Below are positions 1-10,620 of a stretch of 64,000 nucleotides of DNA, in pieces. Every line of letters begins with the position of its first letter. Position 1 is the first letter of the stretch. The position numbers and the translations under genes were made by a program. Source of the DNA: Lacinutrix sp. C3R15 (lineage in GTDB: Bacteria; Bacteroidota; Bacteroidia; Flavobacteriales; Flavobacteriaceae). The stretch is from assembly GCF_018860825.1 (NCBI RefSeq), contig NZ_JAHKPZ010000015.1:459090-523089 (forward strand), read 5' to 3'. Under the pieces are notes generated by a model. That model was not told the DNA's origin. It was given only the letters and a program-made list of their open reading frames with translations, and did no database searches.

Positions 1-2095
1 TTGAATCCCATGGAGAAGTAGAGAATGCAAAAGAAGGAGCAATACTATAAGGAGATAATGGACCTGCACTACCTACTTTAGACCAACCACCTCTTAGTTT
101 TAAATAAGAAACAGCTTCACCAGAAATGTCAAACATATCTGTTACAATAGCACTACCAGTTACACTTGGGTAAAAGAAGTTATTATTTTGTTCTGGTAAT
201 ACAGATGCCCAGTCATTTCTTCCTGTTACATCAATAAATAGATAATCTCTATATGATAATTGAGCAAAACCAAATATACTGTTTATTTGTTGCTTAGAAG
301 TAAATTGTTGTAATGTTGGAGTAACACCATCTCTAGTATTAGAAATATTATATACACCAGGAACTTGTAATTCACCAGCAACCATGTTGTTTAAGTGGTA
401 GTCGTTAACCATCATGTTACCACCCACGTTTAAACTCGTTTTAAAATCTTCACCTATGTTAGTGTTATAACTTAATATAGCTTGTGAATTAATTTCAGAA
501 CGTGTACGGATTACTTCTTGGTAAGAACCTCTAGGAGTTTCATAAGTACCAAAAGCACGTTTTTTAGCATCTAAAGAGTTGAAGTAATCAAGACCTGTTT
601 GAGCAGAAACGCTAAATTTCTCGCTAATTTGGTAAGCTAAGTTTACATTACCATTAATACGGTCTCTATCAAATGCATTAGTATTAGTATCTAATGACCA
701 GTATGGGTTATTGTTATATGCTAAATTCCAGTTAATAGGAGTTGCATCATCTGTTCCAGCAGCAAAACCTGTTGGTAAGTTTCTCCAGTCTTTTAAAGCT
801 GTGTAATCTACATTTCTTGCAGACCATACTAACTGACCTAATTGGTTGTTAGCATCACCATATCCTACAGATGGTAAGTTACTACTTTCTGTTTTAATAT
901 AGTTTACACTTACACCTGCAGTCCATTTGTCAGATAATTTCATATTAACCTTAGTAGAAATGTTATATTTTCTAAGGTCTGTATTATAAAGAATACCTTG
1001 TTGATCTGTTAATCCTAAAGATAATCTAGCATCTACTGTTTCACTTGATTTAGTAAAAGCTATGTTGTTGTTAGTAGTAATACCTGTTTCAAAGAAATCT
1101 TTTACGTTATCAGGATAAGATACCCATGGAGTAGCTTCACCGTTAACAGAATCCCATTGAACAAATTCTAATCCAGCATCTAAAGCAGGACCCCAACTTT
1201 CATCAACACCACCATCACCAGTTACACCATCAACATATTCAAAATATGAAGCACTGTTACCTTGACCGTAAGAGTTTTGGTAATCTGGTAAGATAAATGG
1301 GTTTTCAAAACTAGCACTTGAAGTAATTTCAATTCCTAATTTATCAGACTTAGTTCTTCCAGATTTAGTTGTAACAACTAATACACCGTTAGCACCACGC
1401 ATACCATATAAAGAAGTTGCAGCACCACCTTTTAATACGTTTATAGACTCAATATCATCTTGATTTAAATCAGCTAAACCGTTTGGTGTACTTGTACCTC
1501 CACTACTTGTAGAGTTACCATAACTTCCGTTATCTAATACAACACCATCAACAACAACTAGAGGTTGTGTATCACCACTAATAGAAGTAATACCTCTAAT
1601 AACGATTCTACTTTCTGCCCCTACAGCTCCAGATGCGCTTGTTACATTAACACCAGCTACTTTACCACTTAAAGAGTTAACAATGTTACCATCTCTTACA
1701 GTTGTTAATTCTTCCGATTTAACTTGTTGAGATGCATAACCAAGTGCTTTTTCTTCTCTTTTAATACCAAGAGCAGTTACAACAACTTCATCTAAAGTGT
1801 TGTCTGGTTGTAATGAAACATCTATTTTACTAGATGCACCTACAGTTTGTGATTGGTTAGCATAACCAACATAACTGAAAATTAAAACATCACCTTGTTT
1901 TGCACTAATTGAATAGTTTCCATCAAAATCGGTTGATGCTCCAGTACTAGTTCCTTGAATAATAACTGTTGCCGTTGGAAGAGGCAAGCCGTTTTCATCA
2001 GAAACTGTTCCTGAAATTGTTTTTTCTTGTGCAAACGTAAATTGCACAACAAACGCCAGTAATAGCGTTAAAATTCCACTAAACTTTGTTTTCAT
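1..2095 (-). CDS. SusC/RagA-family TonB-dependent outer membrane receptor (partial, 3' end outside window)
   Basis: About 698 residues from the start codon at 2095 are visible; the C-terminal part of the barrel lies beyond base 1. The order is a signal peptide (MKTKFSGILTLLLAFVV, cleaved after FAQ), a carboxypeptidase-D-like regulatory domain (about residues 23-95), a LDEVVVTALG segment like the TonB box, then a plug domain with the usual IRGITSI and PLVVVDG stretches and the start of the barrel. Proteins of this family import large ligands such as oligosaccharides or peptides together with a SusD lipoprotein. The susD partner would be downstream, outside the window, so the ligand cannot be inferred. 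The frame is open over the segments I translated. Confidence 0.93.
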   Translation of the reverse strand, partial: MKTKFSGILTLLLAFVVQFTFAQEKTISGTVSDENGLPLPTATVIIQGTSTGASTDFDGNYSISAKQGDVLIFSYVGYANQSQTVGASSKIDVSLQPDNTLDEVVVTALGIKREEKALGYASQQVKSEELTTVRDGNIVNSLSGKVAGVNVTSASGAVGAESRIVIRGITSISGDTQPLVVVDGVVLDNGSYGNSTSSGGTSTPNGLADLNQDDIESINVLKGGAATSLYGMRGANGVLVVTTKSGRTKSDKLGIEITSSASFENPFILPDYQNSYGQGNSASYFEYVDGVTGDGGVDESWGPALDAGLEFVQWDSVNGEATPWVSYPDNVKDFFETGITTNNNIAFTKSSETVDARLSLGLTDQQGILYNTDLRKYNISTKVNMKLSDKWTAGVSVNYIKTESSNLPSVGYGDANNQLGQLVWSARNVDYTALKDWRNLPTGFAAGTDDATPINWNLAYNNNPYWSLDTNTNAFDRDRINGNVNLAYQISEKFSVSAQTGLDYFNSLDAKKRAFGTYETPRGSYQEVIRTRSEINSQAILSYNTNIGEDFKTSLNVGGNMMVNDYHLNNMVAGELQVPGVYNISNTRDGVTPTLQQFTSKQQINSIFGFAQLSYRDYLFIDVTGRNDWASVLPEQNNNFFYPSVTGSAIVTDMFDISGEAVSYLKLRGGWSKVGSAGPLSPYSIAPSFAFSTSPWDS

Positions 2096-2215
2096 TTTAT
2101 ATTTTATTTGAATTAGTCTATGCCAAAAATCATAATAAAAAGTTAATAAAACAATAATTATAGGTTAAAATTTTGAATTTTTTTTCAAAGTAAAGCTTTT
2201 AAGCTTACTAATAAC

Positions 2216-3910
2216 TCAAAAAATTGCAGTTAAACTTAAATGAATCTTAGAATTAGAAAATACAAATTTTTGATTTTCATTTTTACCATTTGCATAATTA
2301 AATTTTAATAATCCTGCCTTGGTTAATAATCCAAAACCAAACCCAAAACCGTAAAGTTTTTCTTTTTGTATTGTTAGTTTGTTTTCAAAATAGGAAAAAT
2401 CAATAATAGAGTGTAGGTAGAGAGAGTTGCTTAATTGGTATCTATATTCTGTGTTTACTAGTCCATACATAGAGGCATTAAGACTGTTTTCTTCAAAACC
2501 TCTAATAGAGTTTATGCCTCCAAATAAAAACAATTCGTTTTCTAAGTAGTTTTTAGAAAACAAACTAGATGCATTTAGCCTGATGTAGGCACTGTTTTTT
2601 GGGTTTAAATTAAATATTTTAAAAGCGTCTATAGATAAGCTGGTTTGATTTTCAGATTGGTTAAGGTAGCTTCTTTTTCCGTTTCCTATTTCAAAAGAAA
2701 AAAACAGATTTTTATTAAAAAGATAATTGTTCTGTAATTTAATAAAGTTAAATTTTAAGGTATACATGTTAGACTTGTAATCTTGTATCTCAGAAACTGC
2801 GTTTTCATCACTTAATAGATTATTGGAGTTTGTGTTCTTAATCCCTAAGTAAATATTGGTTTGCGGATTTATTTGATAATACAATTTGGCTACTTGATTT
2901 ACATTTGTATAGGAAGAGTCTTTTTTAAAAATTTGTAAACCTACTTCGGTACCAATTGGCGAATTAAATAAATATGGAACGTTTAAGTTAACAGTAAAGG
3001 TTTTTTGCTCACTTTCATCACTTTTGTAAATTAGTCCAAATGATTCTCCAGAATTTAAATTGTTATTAAGGTTTAAGTTTAGATATCCATTAAAATCAAT
3101 CTTATTGTTAGATTCGTTGGTGCCAAAACCTAAAAAGCCATCAAAATTATTGCTTTTAGTTTTTTCTATATACATATATAAGATGGTAGAGTCTTTTGTA
3201 AAAAGTACTTCCGGATCTTTAATTTTATTTGCAAAATTTAATTCATTTAACGCTTCCGTTTTGCTCTTGATTTCAGAAAGATTAAAAGTTGTATTATTTT
3301 TTAATTTTAAATAGTGTTTTAAAAAAGCTTTTGGAAATTTATCATATCCTTTAATGATAATTTTATCAATACTTCTTTTTTCAATACTTGTTTCAGAAAT
3401 TAAATTAGCTTTTAAGTTAGTCTTGTTTTTTATTGAGATATTTTGAAGTTGAATTTTGTTAAAAGGAAAACCTAAATCGCTAATTTTAGAATTTAAAGTA
3501 TAAAGACTGTTTTCTAAATCCTTAAAAGGTAAGATAAAATAATCATCATATACTTTATTAGAGACTTGTTGTAAAATGTTTTTTTTAACAATGCTATCGT
3601 TGTAATAAATGTATATATCAACAAATTGTTTTTTTAATTTGAAAAATGCCAGGTAAGAGGAATCATTTTCTTTTTCTAATGGTTTTACTTCATTTTCAAT
3701 ATAACCAATTTGAAAAAGTTTTTGCTGAAGCATATTTACTTCTTCTTTAACGCTATTATAATCTACAAGAGATTTCTTATAAGATATAGAATCAATTACT
3801 TTGTTTTCTTCTTCGGTTTCTCCTGTGATTTTTAAATAAAAATTTTGGCTAATTATTTCCGAAGAAAATAAAAGGCATAATAATATTGTTAAAAATAAAG
3901 ATTTAGACAC
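2216..3910 (-). CDS. Omp85/BamA-like outer membrane protein with POTRA-like N-terminus
   Basis: This 564-residue protein has a signal peptide, an N-terminal region of about 250 residues with alternating helix and strand character typical of POTRA repeats, and a C-terminal 16-strand-like barrel. The barrel carries a SIRGFEENS segment (the RGF/RGY motif of Omp85 loop 6) near residue 468, and the protein ends in Phe, as outer membrane barrels do. It is shorter than BamA (about 850 residues) and closer to TamA or patatin-associated barrel proteins, so it is probably an accessory insertase or transporter and not the essential BamA. It lies 120 nt upstream of the SusC-like gene on the same strand and is divergent from the ribosomal block. 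Substrate unknown. Confidence 0.8.
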   Translation of the reverse strand: MSKSLFLTILLCLLFSSEIISQNFYLKITGETEEENKVIDSISYKKSLVDYNSVKEEVNMLQQKLFQIGYIENEVKPLEKENDSSYLAFFKLKKQFVDIYIYYNDSIVKKNILQQVSNKVYDDYFILPFKDLENSLYTLNSKISDLGFPFNKIQLQNISIKNKTNLKANLISETSIEKRSIDKIIIKGYDKFPKAFLKHYLKLKNNTTFNLSEIKSKTEALNELNFANKIKDPEVLFTKDSTILYMYIEKTKSNNFDGFLGFGTNESNNKIDFNGYLNLNLNNNLNSGESFGLIYKSDESEQKTFTVNLNVPYLFNSPIGTEVGLQIFKKDSSYTNVNQVAKLYYQINPQTNIYLGIKNTNSNNLLSDENAVSEIQDYKSNMYTLKFNFIKLQNNYLFNKNLFFSFEIGNGKRSYLNQSENQTSLSIDAFKIFNLNPKNSAYIRLNASSLFSKNYLENELFLFGGINSIRGFEENSLNASMYGLVNTEYRYQLSNSLYLHSIIDFSYFENKLTIQKEKLYGFGFGFGLLTKAGLLKFNYANGKNENQKFVFSNSKIHLSLTAIF

Positions 3911-4019
3911 GATGCTGTTTTCGCTTTTTTTAATTGTGTAAATCTAACGGAAAAACAATAGGAATAATATACTTTGAAAAGTAAATTTTAAAATCTATTA
4001 AAAATTAATGGTTTAGAGT

Positions 4020-4049
4020 TTGATTCTTTCAAATTAATTCCTACATTTG
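4020..4049 (+). promoter_or_regulatory. Housekeeping promoter of the str-S10-spc ribosomal block
   Basis: TTG at 4020-4022, a 19-nt spacer and TACATTTG at 4042-4049 match the Bacteroidota primary-sigma consensus TTG-N19-TAnnTTTG exactly. Transcription would start near 4056, giving an rpsL leader of about 38 nt. No other good promoter is visible before rpsK. Confidence 0.85.
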
Positions 4050-4093
4050 CAGCCCTCTAAGAAGAGGATTTTAAAAAATTATATATAATATAT

Positions 4094-4468
4094 ATGCCAA
4101 CAATTTCACAATTAGTACGAAAAGGAAGAGCCAAAATAACCAAGAAGAGTAAATCGGCTGCTTTAGATTCGTGTCCACAAAGACGTGGTGTGTGTACTCG
4201 TGTTTATACAACAACACCTAAAAAACCTAACTCAGCAATGCGTAAGGTAGCAAGGGTTCGTTTAACAAACGGTAACGAGGTGAATGCATACATTGGTGGA
4301 GAAGGACACAATTTACAAGAGCACTCGATAGTATTGGTTAGAGGTGGAAGGGTAAAAGATTTACCAGGAGTTAGATATCACATTGTTCGTGGTGCCTTAG
4401 ACACAGCAGGTGTTGCAGGTAGAACGCAACGTAGATCTAAGTATGGTGCAAAACGCCCTAAGAAGTAA
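4094..4468 (+). CDS. rpsL: 30S ribosomal protein S12
   Basis: S12 sits at the decoding centre of the small subunit and monitors codon-anticodon pairing. The 124-residue protein has the family length. The two conserved loops [12 protein letters not shown] (near residue 41) and [13 protein letters not shown] (near 84) carry lysines at the classical streptomycin-resistance positions, so the sequence looks wild type there. It is the first gene of the ribosomal block, 45 nt after the -7 box of the promoter at 4020-4049, and is followed by rpsG after 21 nt. The start is preceded by an AT-only stretch with no Shine-Dalgarno site. Confidence 0.99.
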   Translation: MPTISQLVRKGRAKITKKSKSAALDSCPQRRGVCTRVYTTTPKKPNSAMRKVARVRLTNGNEVNAYIGGEGHNLQEHSIVLVRGGRVKDLPGVRYHIVRGALDTAGVAGRTQRRSKYGAKRPKK

Positions 4469-4489
4469 TTTAAACTTTAAGAAGAAGAC

Positions 4490-4966
4490 ATGAGAAAAAG
4501 AGCAGCGAAGAAAAGACCGCTTTTACCAGATCCTAAATTTAACGACCAGTTAGTAACTCGTTTCGTTAATATGATGATGTGGGATGGTAAAAAGTCTATA
4601 GCTTTTAAAGTATTCTATGATGCAATTGCTATTGTAGAAGAAAAGAAAACAGATGACGAGAAAACAGGATTAGAGGTTTGGAAAGACGCTTTATCTAATG
4701 TTATGCCTCACGTAGAAGTACGTAGTCGTAGAGTAGGTGGTGCAACATTTCAAATACCAATGCAAATTCGTCCAGATAGAAAAGTATCAACAGCAATGAA
4801 GTGGTTAATTAGTTATGCTCGTAAAAGAAACGAGAAATCTATGGCACAACGTTTAGCTTCAGAGGTTTTAGCAGCAGCTAAAGAAGAAGGGGCAGCTGTT
4901 AAGAAAAGAGTAGATACTCATAAAATGGCAGAGGCAAACAAAGCATTCTCTCACTTTAGATTTTAA
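4490..4966 (+). CDS. rpsG: 30S ribosomal protein S7
   Basis: S7 is the primary assembly protein of the 30S head; it binds the 3' domain of 16S rRNA and lines the E site. The 158 residues match the usual 155-179, with the basic N-terminus MRKRAAKKR and the conserved VEVRSRRVGGATFQIP stretch. It lies between rpsL and fusA, as in the str operon of most bacteria, with a 6-nt gap to fusA that suggests coupled translation. Confidence 0.99.
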   Translation: MRKRAAKKRPLLPDPKFNDQLVTRFVNMMMWDGKKSIAFKVFYDAIAIVEEKKTDDEKTGLEVWKDALSNVMPHVEVRSRRVGGATFQIPMQIRPDRKVSTAMKWLISYARKRNEKSMAQRLASEVLAAAKEEGAAVKKRVDTHKMAEANKAFSHFRF

Positions 4967-4972
4967 TAAGAA

Positions 4973-7099
4973 ATGGCTAGAGATTTAAAATATACAAGAA
5001 ACATTGGTATTGCGGCTCATATTGATGCTGGTAAAACAACAACAACAGAGCGTGTACTATATTACACAGGAGTTTCACATAAAATTGGTGAAGTACATGA
5101 TGGTGCTGCAACTATGGACTGGATGGAGCAAGAGCAAGAACGTGGTATTACTATTACGTCTGCAGCGACAACTTGTACATGGAGGTTTCCATTAGAAAAT
5201 GCACAGCCAACTCCAGAAACAAAAGGATATCACTTTAATATTATTGATACTCCAGGTCACGTAGATTTTACTGTAGAGGTAAATAGATCTTTACGTGTAT
5301 TAGATGGTTTGGTTTTCTTATTTAGTGCAGTTGACGGTGTTGAGCCTCAATCTGAAACTAACTGGAGACTAGCAGATAACTATAAAGTGCCAAGAATTGG
5401 TTTCGTTAATAAAATGGACCGTCAAGGATCAGACTTTTTAGGTGTTTGTCAACAAGTAAAAGATATGTTAAAATCAAACGCGGTGCCAATCGTTTTAAAT
5501 ATTGGTGACGAGGATGAATTTAAAGGTATCATTGATTTAGTAAAAAACCGTGCTATTGTATGGCATGATGAGACTCAAGGAGCAACTTTCGATGTAATCG
5601 ATATTCCTGAGGATATGAAAGAAGAAGCTCGTAAATATCGTGCACTTTTAATTGAAGAAGTAGCAAGTTATGATGAGAATCTTTTAGAAAAGTTTATGGA
5701 AGATGAAGATTCAATTACAGAAGAAGAGGTGCATGCTGCACTTAGAGCTGCTGTAATGGATATGGCTATCATTCCTATGATTTGTGGTTCTGCTTTTAAA
5801 AATAAAGGTGTACAGTTCTTATTAGATGCTGTTTGTCGTTATTTACCTTCTCCAATAGATAAAGAAGGTATTAGAGGTATTAACCCGGATACTGAAAAAG
5901 AAGAATTACGTAAGCCAGATGTAAAGGAGCCATTTGCTGCTTTAGCATTTAAAATTGCTACAGACCCTTTTGTTGGTCGTTTAGCATTCTTTAGAGCGTA
6001 TTCAGGTCGTTTAGATGCAGGTTCTTACGTGTTAAATAACCGTTCTGGAAAAAAAGAACGTATTTCTCGTATTTATCAAATGCACGCTAATAAGCAAAAT
6101 GCAATTGAATATATAGAAGCTGGAGATATTGGAGCTGCTGTTGGATTTAAATCTATTAAAACAGGAGATACTCTTACAGATGAAAAACATCCTATTGTTT
6201 TAGAATCTATGGACTTTCCAGATCCAGTAATTGGTATTGCAGTGGAACCAAAAACTAAAGCTGATGTAGATAAATTAGGAATTGGATTAGCTAAATTAGC
6301 TGAAGAAGATCCTACATTTACAGTACGTTCAGACGAAGCTTCAGGACAAACAATTATATCAGGAATGGGTGAGCTTCACTTAGATGTAATTGTAGACCGT
6401 TTAAAACGTGAGTTTAAAGTAGAAGTTAATCAAGGACAACCACAAGTTGAGTACAAAGAAGCTATTACTCAAGCAGCAGATCATAGAGAGGTTTATAAAA
6501 AGCAATCTGGTGGTCGTGGTAAATTCGCAGATATCGTATTTACTGTTGAACCAGCGGATGAAGGTGTAGAAGGACTTCAATTTGAATCTATAATTAAAGG
6601 TGGTAACGTTCCTAAAGAATTTATCCCTTCAATTGAAAAAGGATTCAAACAAGCAATGATAAACGGACCTTTAGCAGGTTACGAGATTGATGCAATGAAA
6701 GTAACATTAAAAGATGGTTCTTACCACGATGTGGATTCAGATCAGTTATCTTTCGAATTAGCTGCTAAATTAGGATTTAAAGCCTGTGCTAAAGCTGCAA
6801 AAGCGGTAATCATGGAGCCTATTATGAAGCTAGAAGTTATTACTCCAGAAGAAAATATGGGTGATATTGTAGGTGATTTAAACAGAAGAAGAGGTCAAGT
6901 AAGTGATATGGGAGACAGAGCAGGAGCAAAAACTGTAAAAGCTACCGTACCATTATCAGAAATGTTTGGTTATGTAACAACATTAAGAACATTATCTTCA
7001 GGTCGTGCAACATCAACAATGGAATTTTCACACTATGCGGAAACACCTTCTAATATTTCTGAAGAAGTAATTAAAGCAGCTAAAGGAGAACAATCTTAA
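4973..7099 (+). CDS. fusA: Translation elongation factor G
   Basis: EF-G is the GTPase that drives translocation of tRNA and mRNA after peptide bond formation. The 708-residue protein shows G1 AHIDAGKT near residue 16, the switch I RGITI segment, G3 DTPGHVDF and G4 NKMD, followed by domains II-V including [12 protein letters not shown] and [10 protein letters not shown]. The full length and intact switch regions point to the housekeeping form and not a fusidic-acid-resistance paralogue. Tuf does not follow it, unlike in Escherichia coli; rpsJ starts 12 nt downstream, which joins the str and S10 groups. Confidence 0.99.
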   Translation: MARDLKYTRNIGIAAHIDAGKTTTTERVLYYTGVSHKIGEVHDGAATMDWMEQEQERGITITSAATTCTWRFPLENAQPTPETKGYHFNIIDTPGHVDFTVEVNRSLRVLDGLVFLFSAVDGVEPQSETNWRLADNYKVPRIGFVNKMDRQGSDFLGVCQQVKDMLKSNAVPIVLNIGDEDEFKGIIDLVKNRAIVWHDETQGATFDVIDIPEDMKEEARKYRALLIEEVASYDENLLEKFMEDEDSITEEEVHAALRAAVMDMAIIPMICGSAFKNKGVQFLLDAVCRYLPSPIDKEGIRGINPDTEKEELRKPDVKEPFAALAFKIATDPFVGRLAFFRAYSGRLDAGSYVLNNRSGKKERISRIYQMHANKQNAIEYIEAGDIGAAVGFKSIKTGDTLTDEKHPIVLESMDFPDPVIGIAVEPKTKADVDKLGIGLAKLAEEDPTFTVRSDEASGQTIISGMGELHLDVIVDRLKREFKVEVNQGQPQVEYKEAITQAADHREVYKKQSGGRGKFADIVFTVEPADEGVEGLQFESIIKGGNVPKEFIPSIEKGFKQAMINGPLAGYEIDAMKVTLKDGSYHDVDSDQLSFELAAKLGFKACAKAAKAVIMEPIMKLEVITPEENMGDIVGDLNRRRGQVSDMGDRAGAKTVKATVPLSEMFGYVTTLRTLSSGRATSTMEFSHYAETPSNISEEVIKAAKGEQS

Positions 7100-7111
7100 A
7101 AAGTTAAGAAA

Positions 7112-7417
7112 ATGAGTCAAAAAATTAGAATAAAATTAAAGTCTTACGATCATAACTTAGTAGACAAGTCTGCTGAAAAGATTGTAAAAACCGTTAAAAG
7201 TACGGGAGCTGTTGTAACTGGTCCAATACCATTACCAACGCACAAAAAGATTTTCACTGTATTACGTTCACCGCACGTAAACAAGAAGTCAAGAGAACAA
7301 TTTCAATTAAGCTCTTATAAGCGTTTATTAGATATTTACTCTTCATCTTCTAAAACAATTGACGCTCTAATGAAATTAGAGTTGCCAAGTGGTGTTGAAG
7401 TAGAGATCAAAGTTTAA
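7112..7417 (+). CDS. rpsJ: 30S ribosomal protein S10
   Basis: S10 belongs to the 30S head and also serves as NusE, a NusB partner in antitermination on rRNA transcripts. The 101-residue protein has the family length, starting [14 protein letters not shown] and containing the long-loop region [20 protein letters not shown]. Here it ends the fusA segment and is separated from rplC by a 120-nt structured gap, so it lies upstream of the hairpins that seem to govern the rest of the S10 group. Confidence 0.99.
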   Translation: MSQKIRIKLKSYDHNLVDKSAEKIVKTVKSTGAVVTGPIPLPTHKKIFTVLRSPHVNKKSREQFQLSSYKRLLDIYSSSSKTIDALMKLELPSGVEVEIKV

Positions 7418-7432
7418 GTTTAAACTTACATG

Positions 7433-7505
7433 TCCTTAACGATGGTTAGGGAAAAACGGAAAAAATACAATTCAAGGCTGAAACGTATTTTCAGCCTTGT
7501 TTTTT
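7433..7505 (+). promoter_or_regulatory. Two-hairpin leader/attenuator between rpsJ and rplC
   Basis: The first hairpin pairs TCCTTAAC (7433-7440) with GTTAGGGA (7445-7452), one G-U pair, loop GATG. The second pairs CAAGGCTGAAA (7473-7483) with TTTCAGCCTTG (7489-7499) and is followed by TTTTTT, the form of an intrinsic terminator. Nothing resembling a TAnnTTTG promoter lies between it and rplC, so rplC to rpsM depend on readthrough. By analogy with the L4-controlled S10 leader of E. coli this may be an attenuator controlled by a ribosomal protein; that is an inference. Confidence 0.7.
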
Positions 7506-7537
7506 AATAAATAGTAACAAATAAATAAATAATAATT

Positions 7538-8155
7538 ATGTCTGGGTTAATTGGAAAAAAAATCGGTATGACCAGCATCTTTGATGAAAATGGAAAAAAT
7601 ATTCCATGTACAGTAATCGAAGCTGGACCATGTATCGTTACCCAAGTCAGAACTGAAGAAGTTGACGGTTATAAAGCTGTACAACTTGGTTTCGATGACG
7701 CGACAGAGAAAAGCGCTACAAAAGCAGACTTAGGTCATGCTAAAAAAGCGGGTACTTCTGTTAAGCGTAAAATCGTTGAATTTCAAGGTTTTGATGAGGA
7801 GTACAAATTAGGAGATGCTATAACAGTAGATCACTTTACAGAAGGTGAATTTGTTGATGTAGCAGGAACTTCAAAAGGAAAAGGATTTCAAGGTGTTGTA
7901 AAACGTCATGGATTTGGTGGAGTTGGTCAAGCTACGCATGGTCAACATAACCGTTTAAGAGCTCCAGGATCTATTGGTGCTGCTTCATATCCTGCGAGAG
8001 TATTCAAAGGAATGAAAATGGCCGGAAGAATGGGTGGAGACACAGTAAAAGTTCAAAATTTAAGAGTTTTAAAAGTAGTTACTGATAAGAATCTACTTGT
8101 GGTTAAAGGATGTGTTCCTGGCCATAAAAACGCTTATGTAATTATTAGAAAATAA
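7538..8155 (+). CDS. rplC: 50S ribosomal protein L3
   Basis: L3 is an early assembly protein of the large subunit whose long loop reaches the peptidyl transferase centre. The 205 residues include the start [15 protein letters not shown] and the conserved loop [28 protein letters not shown] near residues 125-150. It is the first gene after the rpsJ-rplC hairpins. Its stop codon shares one base with the rplD start (TAATG), which indicates tight translational coupling. Confidence 0.99.
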   Translation: MSGLIGKKIGMTSIFDENGKNIPCTVIEAGPCIVTQVRTEEVDGYKAVQLGFDDATEKSATKADLGHAKKAGTSVKRKIVEFQGFDEEYKLGDAITVDHFTEGEFVDVAGTSKGKGFQGVVKRHGFGGVGQATHGQHNRLRAPGSIGAASYPARVFKGMKMAGRMGGDTVKVQNLRVLKVVTDKNLLVVKGCVPGHKNAYVIIRK

Positions 8156-8784
8156 TGAAAGTAGCAGTTGTAGATATTAACGGAAAAGACACAGGAAGAA
8201 AGGTAGACCTTTCTAAAGATGTGTTTGCTATTGAACCTAATAATCATGCTGTATATTTGGATGTTAAACAATATTTAGCAAACCAAAGACAAGGTACTCA
8301 CAAAGCGAAAGAAAGAGGTGAGATTACTGGAAGTACACGTAAGATTAAAAAGCAAAAAGGAACAGGTACAGCAAGAGCTGGATCTATTAAATCTGGAGTT
8401 TTTAAAGGAGGAGGTCGTATGTTCGGTCCAAGACCAAGAAACTACAGTTTTAAATTAAATAAAAACCTAAAACGTTTAGCACGTAAATCAGCTTTAAGTA
8501 TTAAAGCAAGTGAAAAATCAATTGTAGTATTAGAAGATTTAAATTTTGATACTCCAAAGACTAAAAATTTCACTGCAATTTTAAAAGCTTTAGGTTTAGA
8601 AAACAAAAAATCACTGTTTGTGTTGGGTGCGTCAAATAATAATGTATATTTGTCGTCACGCAATTTAAAAGGCTCTGATGTGATAACAAACTCAGAATTA
8701 AGCACTTACAAGATTTTAAATGCAAATCAAGTAGTTCTTTTAGAGAGTTCTTTAGAAGGAATTGAAACGAATTTAAGTAAATAA
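8155..8784 (+). CDS. rplD: 50S ribosomal protein L4
   Basis: L4 lines the peptide exit tunnel with an extended loop; in gammaproteobacteria it also represses the S10 operon. At 209 residues it has normal length, and the tunnel-loop segment [20 protein letters not shown] followed by [13 protein letters not shown] (about residues 60-100) is intact. The start overlaps the rplC stop by one base. If the hairpins at 7433-7505 are a genuine control element, L4 would be the first ligand to test. Confidence 0.99.
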   Translation: MKVAVVDINGKDTGRKVDLSKDVFAIEPNNHAVYLDVKQYLANQRQGTHKAKERGEITGSTRKIKKQKGTGTARAGSIKSGVFKGGGRMFGPRPRNYSFKLNKNLKRLARKSALSIKASEKSIVVLEDLNFDTPKTKNFTAILKALGLENKKSLFVLGASNNNVYLSSRNLKGSDVITNSELSTYKILNANQVVLLESSLEGIETNLSK

Positions 8785-8791
8785 GAAACAA

Positions 8792-9082
8792 ATGAATATC
8801 TTAATTAAACCGATAATCACAGAAAAAGCGACAGCTAATAGCGAGTTAAACAACTGCTATACTTTTCAAGTGAACACTAAGGCGAACAAGGTAGAAATTA
8901 AAAAAGCGGTGGAAGCTGCTTATGGAGTTTCTGTTGAAAAAGTTCGTACTATTAATGTCCGTCCAGATAGAAGTACTAAGTTTACAAAAACTGGTATTCA
9001 ACATGGTAAAACAAATGCTGTTAAAAAAGCAATTGTACAACTGGCGGAAGGTGAGATAATTGATTTATACACTAACATGTAA
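8792..9082 (+). CDS. rplW: 50S ribosomal protein L23
   Basis: L23 sits at the tunnel exit and docks trigger factor and the signal recognition particle. The 96-residue sequence has the family fold pattern (IIKPIITEKAT at the N-terminus, then FQVNTKANKVEIKKAVEAAYGV). It lies 7 nt after rplD and 10 nt before rplB. Nothing unusual in length or composition. Confidence 0.98.
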   Translation: MNILIKPIITEKATANSELNNCYTFQVNTKANKVEIKKAVEAAYGVSVEKVRTINVRPDRSTKFTKTGIQHGKTNAVKKAIVQLAEGEIIDLYTNM

Positions 9083-9092
9083 TTAGACTAAA

Positions 9093-9917
9093 ATGTCAGT
9101 AAGAAAATTAAAACCAATCACACCAGGACAGCGATTTAGAGTAGTAAATGGGTATGACGCCATAACTACTGATAAGCCGGAGAAAAGTTTATTAGCTCCG
9201 AATAAAAGGTCTGGTGGTAGAAACAGTCAAGGAAGAATGACCATGCGCTATATTGGTGGTGGTCATAAAAGAAAGTATCGTATTATCGATTTTAAACGTG
9301 ATAAAGCAGGAGTTCCTGGTGAAGTTATGTCTATTCAATACGATCCAAACAGAACCGCTTTTATCGCGTTATTGAATTATCAAGATGGCGAGAAAAGATA
9401 CATCATTGCTCAAAACGGCCTTAAAGTTGGTCAAACAGTAGTGTCAGGTGAAACTGCAACTCCAGAAATTGGAAATGCAATGCCTTTAAGTAATATACCA
9501 TTAGGTACTATTATTTCTTGTGTAGAGTTACGTCCTGGACAAGGTGCTGTTATGGCGCGTAGTGCTGGAGCATTTGCTCAATTAATGGCAAGAGATGGTA
9601 AATTTGCTACAGTTAAATTACCATCAGGTGAAACACGTTTAGTGTTAGTGACTTGTATGGCAACAATAGGTGTGGTTTCTAACTCAGATCATCAATTGTT
9701 AGTATCAGGTAAAGCTGGTAGAACAAGATGGTTAGGTAGACGTCCACGTACTAGACCAGTAGTAATGAATCCTGTTGATCATCCAATGGGTGGTGGAGAA
9801 GGAAAATCTGCTGGAGGACATCCTCGTTCAAGAAACGGTATACCTGCTAAAGGTTATAGAACCCGTTCTAAAACAAAAGCAAGTAATAAATATATTGTAG
9901 AACGTAGAAAGAAATAA
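9093..9917 (+). CDS. rplB: 50S ribosomal protein L2
   Basis: L2 is a highly conserved large-subunit protein needed for subunit association and for peptidyl transferase activity. The 274 residues include the RNA-binding segment [13 protein letters not shown] near residue 50 and the C-terminal [23 protein letters not shown] stretch with the conserved histidine of the HPMGGGEG motif. It follows rplW closely and is 3 nt from rpsS. Confidence 0.99.
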   Translation: MSVRKLKPITPGQRFRVVNGYDAITTDKPEKSLLAPNKRSGGRNSQGRMTMRYIGGGHKRKYRIIDFKRDKAGVPGEVMSIQYDPNRTAFIALLNYQDGEKRYIIAQNGLKVGQTVVSGETATPEIGNAMPLSNIPLGTIISCVELRPGQGAVMARSAGAFAQLMARDGKFATVKLPSGETRLVLVTCMATIGVVSNSDHQLLVSGKAGRTRWLGRRPRTRPVVMNPVDHPMGGGEGKSAGGHPRSRNGIPAKGYRTRSKTKASNKYIVERRKK

Positions 9918-9920
9918 GAC

Positions 9921-10199
9921 ATGTCAAGATCATTAAAAAAAGGACCTTACGTTCATTATAAATTAGAGAAAAAAGTTGAAGCTAACGTTGAAGCTAACAA
10001 AAAAACAGTAATCAAAACTTGGTCAAGAGCAAGTATGATTACTCCAGATTTTGTAGGACAAACAATAGCAGTACATAACGGTCGTCAATTTGTGCCAGTT
10101 TACGTAACAGAAAACATGGTAGGACATAAGTTAGGAGAATTTTCACCAACAAGATCTTTTAGAGGTCACGCTGGTGCTAAAAATAAAGGTAAAAAGTAG
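9921..10199 (+). CDS. rpsS: 30S ribosomal protein S19
   Basis: S19 forms a complex with S13 in the 30S head near the A-site tRNA. The 92-residue protein starts [15 protein letters not shown] and contains the diagnostic [22 protein letters not shown] and [16 protein letters not shown] segments. Standard position between rplB and rplV. Confidence 0.99.
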   Translation: MSRSLKKGPYVHYKLEKKVEANVEANKKTVIKTWSRASMITPDFVGQTIAVHNGRQFVPVYVTENMVGHKLGEFSPTRSFRGHAGAKNKGKK

Positions 10200-10205
10200 A
10201 AAGCT

Positions 10206-10613
10206 ATGGGAAGTCGTAAAAAACAAATGGCAGACGCTATTAAGGAAGCAAAAAAGGAAATCGCTTTTGCAAAACTTAATAACTGTCCTACATCACCAAG
10301 AAAAATGCGTTTAGTAGCCGATTTAGTAAGAGGTGAACGCGTAGAAAAAGCACTTAACATATTAAAATTTAGCCAAAAAGAAGCTTCTAATCGTTTAGAA
10401 AAATTGTTATTGTCTGCAATTGCAAACTGGCAAGCTAAAAACGAAGACGCTAATATAGAAGAGGCAGAATTAATAGTTAAAGAGATCAGAGTAGATGGTG
10501 GAGCAATGTTAAAAAGATTGCGTCCAGCACCTCAAGGTCGTGCACATAGAATAAGAAAACGTTCAAACCACGTAACATTAGTGGTAGGAGCAAACAATAA
10601 TACACAAAGCTAA
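10206..10613 (+). CDS. rplV: 50S ribosomal protein L22
   Basis: L22 contributes a beta-hairpin to the exit-tunnel constriction next to L4. The 135-residue protein contains [19 protein letters not shown] (about residues 26-44) and the tunnel hairpin [25 protein letters not shown] near the C-terminus; both look wild type. It is longer than the 110-residue E. coli protein at the N-terminus, where it carries a lysine-rich extension. Confidence 0.98.
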   Translation: MGSRKKQMADAIKEAKKEIAFAKLNNCPTSPRKMRLVADLVRGERVEKALNILKFSQKEASNRLEKLLLSAIANWQAKNEDANIEEAELIVKEIRVDGGAMLKRLRPAPQGRAHRIRKRSNHVTLVVGANNNTQS

Positions 10614-10620
10614 GATAGAT

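Noticed and set aside
2186..2219. Promoter of the SusC-like gene (TTACTTTG on the minus strand)
   Set aside because: It differs from TAnnTTTG at the second base and the nearest TTG is 23 nt away; too weak to list.
8570..8791. 73-codon minus-strand frame overlapping rplD
   Set aside because: Antisense to a conserved ribosomal gene, leucine-rich low-complexity product, no signals.
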